The notes below the pieces were generated by a model. It saw only the letters and a program-made list of their open reading frames with translations. It was not told the origin of the DNA and made no database searches. From Chryseobacterium sp. ISL-80 (GTDB lineage: Bacteria > Bacillota > Bacilli > Bacillales > Cytobacillaceae), in NCBI GenBank assembly GCA_018613055.1, contig JAGGQZ010000029.1:1-59374 (forward strand): a stretch of DNA of 59,374 nucleotides, written 5' to 3'. The translations under genes were made by a program, and so were the position numbers. Positions 34,159-43,159 of this stretch are shown one piece after another; position 1 is the first letter of the stretch, and every line of letters begins with the position of its first letter.

Positions 34159-34161
34159 TCA

Positions 34162-34743
34162 CTATGTCCGTGTAATAATTTTATCAATAATCCCATACTC
34201 CAAAGCTTCCTGTGCACTCATGAAGTAATCGCGGTCAGTGTCCTTTTCGATTTTTTCCACTGGCTGACCAGTGCGTTCTGAGATGAGTTTATTCACATGG
34301 TCACGAAGTTTGAGGATTCTTTTAGCGGAAATTTCTATTTCGGTAGCCTGCCCTCTTGCCCCGCCAAGAGGCTGATGGATCATGATTTCGCTATTTGGCA
34401 GAGCGAATCTTTTTCCTTTCGTGCCGGCAAGCAAAAGCATTGCCCCAAACGACGCGGCCATTCCGATACAGATAGTGCTGATATCTGGCTTGATGTATTC
34501 CATCGTATCAAAAATCGCGAACCCTGCAGTTGTAGAGCCCCCAGGACTGTTAATGTAGATGGAAATATCCTTATCGGGATTATCTGCTTCAAGAAATAAC
34601 AACTGTGCAATGACACTGTTGGCCACCTGGTCGTTGATCTCATCACCAATCATGATGATACGGTCTTTTAACAATCTGGAATAAATATCGTATGAACGCT
34701 CGCCACGGTTAGATTGCTCTATGACATAAGGAATTGTACTCAT
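34162..34743 (-). CDS. clpP: ClpP-family protease subunit (probable second ClpP)
   Basis: 193 aa, colinear with Bacillus ClpP: Ser98 in GMAASFGA, His123 in MIHQPLGG and Asp172 in DRDYF all match. The hydrophobic-pocket and N-terminal loop regions ([19 protein letters not shown]) are also kept. Sequence differences from the housekeeping ClpP and its placement 20 bases after an ECF-like sigma gene suggest a dedicated paralogue. It still needs a Clp ATPase partner, not present here. ATG 34743 follows AAAGGGAGG; the longer frame to 34905 overlaps the sigma gene. Confidence 0.92.
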   Translation of the reverse strand: MSTIPYVIEQSNRGERSYDIYSRLLKDRIIMIGDEINDQVANSVIAQLLFLEADNPDKDISIYINSPGGSTTAGFAIFDTMEYIKPDISTICIGMAASFGAMLLLAGTKGKRFALPNSEIMIHQPLGGARGQATEIEISAKRILKLRDHVNKLISERTGQPVEKIEKDTDRDYFMSAQEALEYGIIDKIITRT

Positions 34744-34763
34744 ATCGTTCCTCCCTTTCCTGC

Positions 34764-35432
34764 TTAAGCAGCCATTCTGAAAGTAGAGAGAGGTGAACGA
34801 GAACCTGAATGCAATGACATCTCCGGAACGGATGCAGCAAGCGCCGGAATCTCCTGGATGTTTTCCAAAAGAACGGATGGGTCCTCGGATTGCAGCGATT
34901 CGCAAAGTAAGTCTGACAGCAGGATTTCTTCATCATCGCTTAAAACCTGGTCCAGGTCTCGCAGGCTGCTATCCTGATCAAGCCTCTTCCTTGCCCGATG
35001 AAGCGCAGCTTTTACGGCCATTTCGGTAGAACCCATCAGCTCGGCAATTTCACGCGACTGAAAACGAAACGCTTCCTTCAAAACCAAAATCACCGCCTGC
35101 TTCGGCGTCAATTTGGACAAAAGCGTTTCAACAGTATCGATCACATTCCCTTGAGTGCTCGATCCGAGATTTTCCGGAATCCCCGTCACTTCACGGCCGT
35201 TCTTCCTGATTGTATCCACCCACTGGTGATAAGCCATTTTTTTCAGTAAGGCTCCGCTAATCTGTGATGGCTCATAATGACGGATTGCCTTCATTGTCAC
35301 TTCCTGCAACAGATCATCACCATCCCAGCTGCTCTGGGTTAAAAACCGGCAATATCGCCGCAGGCTTTGATAATGGCCCATGATCCCCGATTCCTTTTCA
35401 GTATTCACATTCCTAAGCTTGTCGATCGACAT
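34764..35432 (-). CDS. ECF-type sigma factor with C-terminal extension
   Basis: 222 aa. Region 2 is short ([20 protein letters not shown] then [17 protein letters not shown]). Region 4 is clear ([20 protein letters not shown] and [20 protein letters not shown] then RARKRL). A 65-residue acidic, Leu-rich tail (from about residue 155) follows, unlike minimal ECF factors. ATG 35432 has AAAGGAGTG. Operon with clpP; no anti-sigma gene nearby. The tail or ClpP may provide control (inference). Confidence 0.85.
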   Translation of the reverse strand: MSIDKLRNVNTEKESGIMGHYQSLRRYCRFLTQSSWDGDDLLQEVTMKAIRHYEPSQISGALLKKMAYHQWVDTIRKNGREVTGIPENLGSSTQGNVIDTVETLLSKLTPKQAVILVLKEAFRFQSREIAELMGSTEMAVKAALHRARKRLDQDSSLRDLDQVLSDDEEILLSDLLCESLQSEDPSVLLENIQEIPALAASVPEMSLHSGSRSPLSTFRMAA

Positions 35433-35621
35433 TCTGTTCACTCCTTTGAACCTCTCTGCACCTTAAACGGATTGAGGGAGGGAAAAGATACGGCCTTGTG
35501 TTTTTTTTTACTTTTTTCAGTATATGCACATCTTACTTTCGTCTGCCCGACCATTAATACGTTATATTACAGTAATACATACAAAATTAAGCTTGGAAAT
35601 AAAAATCCACAAGCCACATGC

Positions 35622-35831
35622 TCAAATCGTCTTATGCTTTTTTCGCCTTAAGTCAGAAAAGAACATTAAACTTATTCCAAACGGCATAGGCATTAAAAAG
35701 AAAAGAATCAATCCATAAATTATGTCGCGTTCCATAAAAAAAGAAATAGAGGAAATTAAAAAAATGATGGAAAAAAATAAGGTAACCAACCCCCAAAATA
35801 GACTTTTTATTTTCTTGTAAAATCTGCACAT
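35622..35831 (-). CDS. Small membrane protein, 69 aa
   Basis: Two predicted helices (LFWGLVTLFFSIIFLISSIS and IIYGLILFFLMPMPFGISLM) between basic ends. ATG 35831 lies 9 bases after AAAGGGTG. Lies between the sigma operon and the yfj-like cluster; could be its last member, but a 90-bp gap separates them. Not recognised. Confidence 0.6.
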   Translation of the reverse strand: MCRFYKKIKSLFWGLVTLFFSIIFLISSISFFMERDIIYGLILFFLMPMPFGISLMFFSDLRRKKHKTI

Positions 35832-35933
35832 TATTTTAATCACCCTTTGACATTTAAATTTTTATAGATAAATAACTTCCACCCTTTATTATGCTATTCC
35901 ATTTATGCCAAACTCTTGTTTCTGCAGGCTTCT

Positions 35934-36446
35934 TTAAACTCGGGCTCCGTTATTGCCCTTGTGTTTTTCCCAATTTCGCTTTAATTCAGGACTCGCATGA
36001 GGAATTACATAATCTGTTATAACCTGGTTTACCTTTTCTTCACCTACCAGGTTATAAGTAGGAAATTTAATTTTCTTTTTGTTCGCGGTTTGGGCAACAA
36101 GGTACTTTAAACTGGAGCCGCCCCATTTAATATCATCGATCTCATTGATTGGAATACTATTTTTTCTTCCTTTTAACATTCCTGATTCAATAGTGAATAT
36201 AGTTTTCCCAGATAATATTAAACTAATGAGTTTTAACAAAATGGAGCCAGAAAAGATTAACCCGACAATTCCAATGATGCCGATTAAAAAGCCCCTTACG
36301 ATTCCTGAATCAGGAGCGACTACGAAAAGAACAAATCCTGTTAATAATGTGCCAAATAGTGCAGAGCTAATCATACAGCCGGCTCCAGGAGCTGTATAAA
36401 CAACTTCCACCCTATTTCCTGTTACTTTTATATTATGTTCATCCAT
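35934..36446 (-). CDS. YfjD/E-like (DUF5381-type) membrane protein, copy 2
   Basis: 170 aa. Two N-terminal membrane helices (about 22-75) then a soluble part with SIPINEIDDIKWGGSSLKYL, KIKFPTYNLVGEEKVNQVI and DYVIPHASPELKRNWEKH. It is a clear tandem paralogue of the next gene (same KVNQVI.DYVIP block). Bacillus subtilis YfjD and YfjE show the same duplication. ATG 36446 has AAAGGTGACC. Probable partner or immunity-type membrane factor for the YfjB-like protein (inferred). Confidence 0.75.
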   Translation of the reverse strand: MDEHNIKVTGNRVEVVYTAPGAGCMISSALFGTLLTGFVLFVVAPDSGIVRGFLIGIIGIVGLIFSGSILLKLISLILSGKTIFTIESGMLKGRKNSIPINEIDDIKWGGSSLKYLVAQTANKKKIKFPTYNLVGEEKVNQVITDYVIPHASPELKRNWEKHKGNNGARV

Positions 36447-36477
36447 TTTAAGGTCACCTTTCACATCCATATATAAT

Positions 36478-36518
36478 AAAAGCTTACAGAGCTAATCACT
36501 TTAGCCTGCAAGCTTCAA
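36478..36518 (-). terminator. Imperfect hairpin between tandem paralogues
   Basis: Minus-strand AAGCTTGCAGGCTAA pairs imperfectly with TTAGCTCTGTAAGCTT, then TTTATT. Possibly a partial terminator within the operon. Confidence 0.5.
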
Positions 36519-36524
36519 AAAAAT

Positions 36525-37043
36525 TTATGCGCCTTTATTGCTCATACGCTTATTCCAGTTCTCCTTAAACTCTGGGGTCGCATATGGAATGACATAATCA
36601 TTGATCACCTGGTTCACTTTTTCTTCTGGAACGAGGTTATAAGAAGATAACTTGATAGTCTTTTTGTTTGTCGTCTTGATAGCCAGATACTTCAATGAAC
36701 TGCCAGTCCATTTCATATCCGTGATGTCCTTAATCGGGACTGCCTTGTTTTTCCCCTTGAAATAACCATCTTGGACTGTATATACTGCTTTCCCGGTCAG
36801 CAATGCTCTGACAACCTTTAGCACCACTGTACCGAAAAACAGCAATCCAATGCTACCAATGATAATTCCGATAAAAGCCCTAATGAACCCTGATGTAGGG
36901 ACTATGTAGAATAAAATAAAGAGAGATGCTACCAACAGCGATCCACCGCCAATCAGCATGCAGCCTGCTCCCCCACTTGTATAGACTACCTCTACTCGAT
37001 CTTCGTAAACTTTTATATTATTTTCTTGAATCTCATTTTCCAT
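36525..37043 (-). CDS. YfjD/E-like (DUF5381-type) membrane protein, copy 1
   Basis: 172 aa. Two helices (about 28-75), then AVPIKDITDMKWTGSSLKYL and NLVPEEKVNQVINDYVIPYA, matching copy 2 over most of its length. Its start overlaps the end of the preceding gene by 11 bases, so the two are translationally coupled. ATG 37043 with AAAGGTG upstream. Role as for copy 2. Confidence 0.78.
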   Translation of the reverse strand: MENEIQENNIKVYEDRVEVVYTSGGAGCMLIGGGSLLVASLFILFYIVPTSGFIRAFIGIIIGSIGLLFFGTVVLKVVRALLTGKAVYTVQDGYFKGKNKAVPIKDITDMKWTGSSLKYLAIKTTNKKTIKLSSYNLVPEEKVNQVINDYVIPYATPEFKENWNKRMSNKGA

Positions 37044-37815
37044 ATGGCACCTTTTCTAATGACTCTATGACATTTTCTTTGATTAATTGGACGACTTTAT
37101 TGCTATCGTACTGATTCATATAAAAAACATCCTCATTTTTTTCAATGATCCAGTTATTCTTGCTGTCATTTGTAAATAACACGACGTTCTTTGCTACCGG
37201 CTCCTTTTGTTCCGTAAACTCCATGAATAACAGAGTATTTAACATTCCATTTGTTGTTTTAAGAGTTTCATAGAATTCTTGTTTTTCCCCGTGGAGCACA
37301 GGAAGTTCAAAAAGTTTTTGGTTATCCTCCAGTGAGTCAAGCAACTGTTCAAATTCTGTCTGGCTTAATTCAAATCCACTGCCGTTACCATCTCCACTAA
37401 TTCGGTAAAATGCAGAAATTACATCTGCTGCTGTACCTTCAGTTACTTTTTCAAAAACGTGTACCTGCTCATCGAAAAGAAGGGAATGCTGAAGGACCGT
37501 CTTCCCGTTAAAATGGAATGAAACAGACTCCTCCCCGCCATCTTCTCCATGACGGGAAGCTTTGACTGATTGGTCTGAGTAATTTAACATGGAGATGACC
37601 TCTACCAGCTCTTCCACAAGAGTAAATTTATGATTTTTGTATACCAGCAGATTTTTAGACAAAAGCGAACGGGTCGTAATTTGGAGCAGAAGATCCATTT
37701 TTTCATCGTCCAGATCCCCGAAATAAACCTGCTTCAATGCATTTCCATGCTCAAAATATCCTTCATTGTAAAAACAATAAATTAATTCCTCAATAGAAAG
37801 TGAAATTTTACTCAT
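37033..37815 (-). CDS. YfjC-like protein
   Basis: 260 aa, soluble, acidic; no membrane segment. N-terminal half is helical and looks winged-helix-like (LSIEELIYCFYNEGYFEHGN, LLLQITTRSLLSKNLL). Second half is alpha/beta. The size and position between a YfjB-like and two YfjD/E-like genes match the yfjB-yfjC-yfjD-yfjE order of B. subtilis. It resembles ESX/WXG-system accessory (chaperone-like) proteins in placement only. ATG 37815 follows ATAGGAGGATA. Confidence 0.65.
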   Translation of the reverse strand: MSKISLSIEELIYCFYNEGYFEHGNALKQVYFGDLDDEKMDLLLQITTRSLLSKNLLVYKNHKFTLVEELVEVISMLNYSDQSVKASRHGEDGGEESVSFHFNGKTVLQHSLLFDEQVHVFEKVTEGTAADVISAFYRISGDGNGSGFELSQTEFEQLLDSLEDNQKLFELPVLHGEKQEFYETLKTTNGMLNTLLFMEFTEQKEPVAKNVVLFTNDSKNNWIIEKNEDVFYMNQYDSNKVVQLIKENVIESLEKVPYGK

Positions 37816-37824
37816 CTTATCCTC

Positions 37825-39063
37825 CTATCCCCCAAAACCAAGGATTGATTTTGCTCCGCTCAATAGACTTGAAGCATGTTCTTTTACATTATTAAAACCA
37901 TCCTTTACCTTGCTGACACCGGAAGCAATGGCCTCTGTTCCTTTATGAATACCATCTTTAAAGTGCAGGGCTGTTTTATCAACCCATGCAGGAGTTTTAT
38001 CAGCAATCTTATCGCCAACCCAGCTGCCAATAAAACCGCCGACAGAAGCGCCGACAACTGTGCCTACAGGGCCGAATACACTTCCGACAACCCCGCCTGC
38101 TACTGCTCCAGCGACGGAGGTTGCAGAAACAACCGTAGTTTTATATACTGCACTGCCAACCACTTTCGCGTTTTCTTCTTTCAACTTCTCACCGCTATAC
38201 AAGTTATAATTTTCGGTAATTTTAATCCCTGCACCAATTGTCTCTGCTCCCGCTGTTATTAGTACCGCCAATGCAGCATTTGATTTCCCGAGCCTCAACC
38301 CGTTTTTCAATACGCTGCCCGCATTATTTTTAACTGCATTGAGCATCGTTCCGCCTTTGGCATCATCAATAAGCTTGGAAACGCTGTTGCTGAGGCCAGC
38401 TATATCTTTCGGAAAATAATTGGCCGCCCGCTTATAAATAAGCTCAGATAACGTTTTTTTGCTAAAGGCCCTGGTAGGGCTGACCATTAGCCGTGCAAGC
38501 ATATTCATTTTAGAGCTTTCAATTCTATGAATCATACTAGCCATGGGCAACCGCATCTTACCCAGTAAAACATCATCGACTACCTGGAACTTGCGCAGTA
38601 CTCCATCAATATCCGAGAACCTGAATCCAAGCAAGTGCATGAGTCCTGCCCCGGCAGCGTATTGTGCACCATGCAGGAAATCCACCCATCTGCCGTAGGT
38701 ATTATTGTACGTTTCATATAAATTACTGGCAAAGTGCCCATCAATTTGTTTCCTTGCCGCTTCAATCGCCTTATTGACAGCGTCTGCCTGACGATTCACT
38801 CGGTTTTCCGAATTCGCGTAACGGTCGGCGGATTGAATGGTAAAGGATTTTAACTGCTTCATATGCATTGCGATTCGGTCCGAGGAAGCCGAAGCACGCC
38901 GAAATTGACCGCTGATTCCGTTGCGTCCGAGTATTCGTGGATCAATGCTGCTTCTTACCCCGGCAACCTTACTCTGAATGCTTTCAAGACGGCCGATCGT
39001 ATGGCTCAAGCCTGAAACTGAATTATTAACTGCATTAATGTTAAATACAATTTTTGAAGACAA
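37825..39063 (-). CDS. YfjB-like protein with WXG/LXG-like N-terminus and glycine-zipper C-terminus
   Basis: 412 aa. N-terminal 100 residues form a helical hairpin resembling WXG100/LXG domains (FNINAVNNSVSGLSHTIGRL and RYANSENRVNRQADAVNKAI). The middle is helical. Residues about 310-360 are a Gly/Ala/Val-rich glycine-zipper stretch (VAGAVAGGVVGSVFGPVG, then TVVGASVGGFIGSWVGD) suited to membrane insertion. Suggests a type VII secretion-like effector or surface protein, with neighbours as accessory/immunity factors (inference). TTG 39063 with AGGAAGTGAAG upstream. First gene of the operon; no separate WXG100 (yfjA) gene precedes it. Confidence 0.65.
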   Translation of the reverse strand: MSSKIVFNINAVNNSVSGLSHTIGRLESIQSKVAGVRSSIDPRILGRNGISGQFRRASASSDRIAMHMKQLKSFTIQSADRYANSENRVNRQADAVNKAIEAARKQIDGHFASNLYETYNNTYGRWVDFLHGAQYAAGAGLMHLLGFRFSDIDGVLRKFQVVDDVLLGKMRLPMASMIHRIESSKMNMLARLMVSPTRAFSKKTLSELIYKRAANYFPKDIAGLSNSVSKLIDDAKGGTMLNAVKNNAGSVLKNGLRLGKSNAALAVLITAGAETIGAGIKITENYNLYSGEKLKEENAKVVGSAVYKTTVVSATSVAGAVAGGVVGSVFGPVGTVVGASVGGFIGSWVGDKIADKTPAWVDKTALHFKDGIHKGTEAIASGVSKVKDGFNNVKEHASSLLSGAKSILGFGG

Positions 39064-39221
39064 GGAACTTCACTTCCTGTTAAAAAAAATTTATAAACAA
39101 CACCAATAGGTTGGCGAAGTTTTCCATACATTTTATTATAATTGAGAATGTTTTTTAATTAAATATTATTACCTAAATATAGGTTTAAAGGATGATTTAA
39201 CCATATAAAACCAAGGTCTTT

Positions 39222-40118
39222 TTACCCAACTTTTTCGGTTATTAAACTTGTTTTCTTTGCAAACGTCCAATTCACCAGGAAAATCCCTGTAAAAATCAGT
39301 GCTCCTCCGGCATAAACATACCATTCGACGACTTCATCCAGCAGGACCCAGCCTGATAGTACTCCGAAGAAAGGAGCAAGGAATAGGAAAGCACTTGTTT
39401 TTCCAGGATCACCTTTATTTATGAGGTAAAACCAGATGGCAAACTGAACGATTGATGCCATGATGGCCAACCATAAGATAATCGCAATGGAAATCGGGTT
39501 GATCGCAAGCCTCGGTGTTTCCATTGTAAGCCCCATCAATAAAAGGATGGTGCCTCCAAATAACATCTGGTAGGCGGTCAGCACCCAGACATTGAAGCGG
39601 CTTCCCCATTGTTTGATCAGGATGGTGCCAATCGACCATGATACCGCCGCGCCTAGACCGAGAAGCGTTCCAGTGGTCAGCTGCAAATGAAATCCAAGAG
39701 TAATGAAAACCCCGAGAAAGCCAACAATCGCTCCTATCCATTGCAGTAGCCTGTAGCGAATCCCTAAAAATATCGTACCCATAAGCACGACCATCAAAGG
39801 ATTGGTAAAGGTTAAGATCGATGATTCCCCTGCAGTGATTGTACGCAAGCTGAGGAAAATACAGCCCATGACACTCGCTGTTTGCATCAAGCCAATGACG
39901 AATATCCTTCCCCAGTCAGCAAGCTTTGCAGGCAACGGATTTTTCCTGACGATCACAGCCATCAATAGTCCGGCAATCGTGAACCTCAATCCAACCAATA
40001 ATAATGGAGAAACATATGTCAAGCCGATTTTGCCTACTGTAAAAGAAGAGCCCATCAGAAAGGTAGTCGCAACGACTAACACAACAAATAAATATGGATG
40101 TATCCTGCTTTCAGGCAA
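39222..40118 (-). CDS. EamA/DMT-family transporter (second)
   Basis: 298 aa, ten membrane helices in two repeats (about 5-135 and 145-290): TFLMGSSFTVGKIGLTYVSP, GESSILTFTNPLMVVLM, GAAVSWSIGTILIKQWGS and LDEVVEWYVYAGGALIFTG. Exporter of unknown substrate. TTG 40118 lies 5 bases after GGAGGG; the upstream TTG of the open frame would place that site inside the gene. Not close in sequence to the 18738-19670 copy. Confidence 0.9.
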   Translation of the reverse strand: MPESRIHPYLFVVLVVATTFLMGSSFTVGKIGLTYVSPLLLVGLRFTIAGLLMAVIVRKNPLPAKLADWGRIFVIGLMQTASVMGCIFLSLRTITAGESSILTFTNPLMVVLMGTIFLGIRYRLLQWIGAIVGFLGVFITLGFHLQLTTGTLLGLGAAVSWSIGTILIKQWGSRFNVWVLTAYQMLFGGTILLLMGLTMETPRLAINPISIAIILWLAIMASIVQFAIWFYLINKGDPGKTSAFLFLAPFFGVLSGWVLLDEVVEWYVYAGGALIFTGIFLVNWTFAKKTSLITEKVG

Positions 40119-40256
40119 ATCAATCCCTCCTAACAATTCCTACTATATTCTTTTTCAATAGGTTGAATTCCTGCATGGTTCTTAAGGTAGCGGTCTTCTA
40201 AAAAAGGAAAAAAGCGCATATTAATAACCAATTTGTACTTAAAGGAGAAGATCATC

Positions 40257-40493
40257 ATGAAAAAATACATTTTGCCGCCTTTGCCTTTTTACCAGCAGGT
40301 CCTGCCTCCTTATAGACCGGAAACAGGCATGGACCCAGCTGTTTTACCTGTCTATTCAGCAGAAACTCCACAAGCCCCTCCTTTTCTGCCTTACCGGAAT
40401 ATCAGCCGGTTTCCGCGATATCCTTCCTATAACCAGCTCAGGCATGTTTTGCTTCCACAAAATGTCTTACTCAATAAAAGGGGTGAAACATAA
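40257..40493 (+). CDS. Small Pro/Tyr-rich protein preceding the molybdo-oxidoreductase
   Basis: 78 aa, very rich in Pro, Tyr and Leu (PPLPFYQQVLPPYRPETG, then APPFLPYRNISRFPRYPSY), with no membrane helix; probably extended. ATG has AAAGGAGAAGATC. Its stop abuts the ATG of the oxidoreductase (TAAATG), so the two are coupled. The family is not recognised; a dedicated partner or assembly factor is possible. Confidence 0.7.
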   Translation: MKKYILPPLPFYQQVLPPYRPETGMDPAVLPVYSAETPQAPPFLPYRNISRFPRYPSYNQLRHVLLPQNVLLNKRGET

Positions 40494-42743
40494 ATGGCAT
40501 GGGACAACTCGCGTGAGGATATTAATGTGTATTCACAGGGTGAAGTCGAAAAGTGGGTGTATTCGACCTGCAATATTTGTTCGAACGGCTGTGGGTGCTA
40601 TATTGCCGTCAAGGACAATAAAATCGTTGGCATAAAAGGAAACAAAAAATATCCTGTCAATCGGGGCAGACTTGGGCCCAAAGGAGAAAATCAGTGGTGG
40701 GCGAATAACAGCATTGACCGCTTGACCACGCCGCTGATCAGAAACAGTCAAGGAATTCTGGTCCAGGCGTCATGGGAGGATGCTTATTCGCTGCTTGTTG
40801 AAAAGGTGCAGGAACAGCTAAAGGTGAATGGTCCTAAAAGTATTGGATTCTACCATACAGGGCAGGCTTTCCTCGAAGAATACTATACGATTGCCAAAAT
40901 CATGCGGGCTGGCATCCGAACCCATAATGTCGATGCCAATACACGCCTTTGCACTGCCACCGCTGAATGGTCCCTGATTCAAAGTTTTGGGTCGGATGGG
41001 CCCCCAGCCTGTATGGAGGATGTAGACCAGGCAGACGTGATTGTCTTTATAGGACGAAATTCCAATGAAACAAATACGGTTTTATGGGAACGGACCCTGC
41101 AGGCAAGGCAACGGAATCATACAAAAATCATTGAAATTGACCCCCGCCTCGATATGAGTTCCCGGATGGCAGACATGAGCATCCGGCCGAAGCCAGGCAC
41201 GAATGTCGCTTTGCTGAATGGAATTATCCACCTGCTGATCAGTAACGGCTGGATTGATGAAAATTATATTTCTCGCCATACGGTTGGCTTTGAAGAACTG
41301 AGGTTTTCTGCCGCCAACTATACTCCTGAAACGGTGGAGAGAATAACAGGAGTTCCGGCTCAAACAGTGATTGACTGCGCCAAACTGATCGGCACTTCGA
41401 AAAAAGTTTTAACCATTTTACTGCAGGGTGTCTATCAAAGCATGGATGCGACACCCGCCTCGTCGCTGGTGAATTCTATGCACCTGATAATGGGCAAAAT
41501 CGGCAAACCAGGCTGCGGCCCTTTCCAGCATGCTGGCCAGCCAAGTGCGATGTCCAATCGCGAAACAGGCGGATCCGGCTTTTATCCTGGTTACCGGAAC
41601 AGTGATAACCCCCTTCAGCTTAAGGAAATTGCCGATCTGTGGAATGTACCGGTTGAATCCCTACCGGCAGGACCGGAAACTCATGTCATGCAAATGCTCG
41701 ATATGATGGAACAAGGGACAATCCAGCTGTTTTGGGTTATGTACACCAACCCGGTCGTTTCCCTGCCGAACAGAAGCCGCTTCATTCAGCTATTGAAAAA
41801 AGTCTTTTTAGTCGTTCAGGATCCATTCTTAAGTGAGACCGCCGAGTTTGCGGACCTTGTTTTGCCCACAGCGATGTGGGGTGAAAAAGAAGGGACCATG
41901 ACCAATCTTGAACGCCGCGTCAATGTCTTGAGAAAAGCAGTAGACCCTCCATACCAGCTTCCTTCCGACTTTGAAATCCTGCTTGAGTTCTCAAGAAGAA
42001 TGGGATTCACGGATCGAAGCGGAAACCCGTTGATCAAATACAACACTCCAGAGGAAGCTTTTAATGAATGGCGGGTTGTCTCCAGTGGACGGCCTTGCGA
42101 TATGTCAGGCATGACATATGAAAAAATGGAACAATTAGGCGGAATTCAGTGGCCATGTAATGAAAAATACCCGAATGGGAAAGAACGATTATATACAGAT
42201 GGCGTTTTTAACACACAGCTTGATTATGCAGAGTCTTATGGGCGGAATATGCTGACAGGCAGAGGCAGGACGCGGGAGGAATTCAAGGAGATTGGAGCGA
42301 ATGGAAAAGCAATCTTATATGGTTTTGATTGGGCCCCTATGACAGAACATCCTGATCAGGAGTATCCATTCTATTTAAATACCGGCCGACTCGTTTATCA
42401 CTGGCATACCAGGACAAAAACCGGCCGCGCACCGCTTTTGCAAATGAATGCGCCTGAAGGATATGTAGAAATACACCCTGATGATGCAGCAAGATTTGAA
42501 ATTGCACCAGGAGATACCGTTAAAGTCTCGACAAGGAGAAGTGAAATCTTTGTACCTGCCCGAGTAACAGATACCATCCTGCCTGGCTCTGTCTTCATCC
42601 CATTCCATTTTGGCGGTATCAATGAAAAGCAAGCTGCCAATGAACTGACACTCGATACTTGGGACCAGGTATCCAAACAGCCTCATTTTAAAAATGGAGC
42701 CTGCAAAATCGAGAAAATCTTCCCGGGAGTGCAGCCGTTATGA
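40494..42743 (+). CDS. Molybdopterin oxidoreductase (nitrate-reductase/formate-dehydrogenase superfamily)
   Basis: 749 aa. N-terminal Fe-S region CNICSNGCGCYIAV (Cys26, 29, 33, 35), then NRGRLGPKG where the fourth cluster Cys normally sits (LCPKG); here Gly. The molybdenum-ligand region is TRLCTATAEWSLIQSFGSDG, with a Cys. Further motifs: IEIDPRLDMSSRMADMSIRP, PGCGPFQHAGQPSAMSNRE, and the C-terminal cofactor domain LVYHWHTRTKTGRAP. It resembles NapA/NasC-type enzymes, substrate unknown. No electron-transfer subunit, nitrate transporter or cofactor-biosynthesis gene is adjacent. ATG with AAAAGGGGTG upstream. Confidence 0.88.
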   Translation: MAWDNSREDINVYSQGEVEKWVYSTCNICSNGCGCYIAVKDNKIVGIKGNKKYPVNRGRLGPKGENQWWANNSIDRLTTPLIRNSQGILVQASWEDAYSLLVEKVQEQLKVNGPKSIGFYHTGQAFLEEYYTIAKIMRAGIRTHNVDANTRLCTATAEWSLIQSFGSDGPPACMEDVDQADVIVFIGRNSNETNTVLWERTLQARQRNHTKIIEIDPRLDMSSRMADMSIRPKPGTNVALLNGIIHLLISNGWIDENYISRHTVGFEELRFSAANYTPETVERITGVPAQTVIDCAKLIGTSKKVLTILLQGVYQSMDATPASSLVNSMHLIMGKIGKPGCGPFQHAGQPSAMSNRETGGSGFYPGYRNSDNPLQLKEIADLWNVPVESLPAGPETHVMQMLDMMEQGTIQLFWVMYTNPVVSLPNRSRFIQLLKKVFLVVQDPFLSETAEFADLVLPTAMWGEKEGTMTNLERRVNVLRKAVDPPYQLPSDFEILLEFSRRMGFTDRSGNPLIKYNTPEEAFNEWRVVSSGRPCDMSGMTYEKMEQLGGIQWPCNEKYPNGKERLYTDGVFNTQLDYAESYGRNMLTGRGRTREEFKEIGANGKAILYGFDWAPMTEHPDQEYPFYLNTGRLVYHWHTRTKTGRAPLLQMNAPEGYVEIHPDDAARFEIAPGDTVKVSTRRSEIFVPARVTDTILPGSVFIPFHFGGINEKQAANELTLDTWDQVSKQPHFKNGACKIEKIFPGVQPL

Positions 42744-43138
42744 ATTACTTGTTGGAATCCCTTCTAACCGTGTCTGTTAAAATGTTGAGAAATCTAGACA
42801 TTTTCGAAAAAGAGATCCGCTCTTACCATGCATATATTTATAGATTAAAAATATTAATCAGGGAATGTATTCAACATATTGAAGGCGCAAAAAAGAATCA
42901 GCACAGCCTTGAAAAATTCCGGGAGGACCTCTCCATCCTGTACAGAGAGGCAGATATGATCGCAGAACTGAATACGATTCTGAAACGTACCTCCTCTTTC
43001 AATCTCGATTTGGAAGTAAAGAGTCTCGAGCAGCATCTGACCGAGTTTGTTCCACTGGTCGTTCAAATATACGGGAAAAAGCAATCCTTTTTAATCGTGA
43101 CCCCAGGGTTCCAGCAAAGATCCAATTTGTGGGAGTAG
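42740..43138 (+). CDS. Helical hypothetical protein of the molybdo-oxidoreductase operon
   Basis: 132 aa, almost entirely helical with heptad-like Leu/Ile spacing (residues about 8-115), e.g. IYRLKILIRECIQHIEGAKK and HSLEKFREDLSILYREADMI. Its ATG overlaps the oxidoreductase stop by 4 bases (ATGA). No cofactor or membrane motif. It may bind or assemble the oxidoreductase. The family is not recognised. Confidence 0.7.
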   Translation: MNYLLESLLTVSVKMLRNLDIFEKEIRSYHAYIYRLKILIRECIQHIEGAKKNQHSLEKFREDLSILYREADMIAELNTILKRTSSFNLDLEVKSLEQHLTEFVPLVVQIYGKKQSFLIVTPGFQQRSNLWE

Positions 43139-43159
43139 CTCATTTCCCTTACCAATCCT

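Noticed and set aside
40494-42743. Selenocysteine in the molybdo-oxidoreductase
   Set aside because: The molybdenum-ligand position is an ordinary Cys codon and the frame contains no internal TGA.
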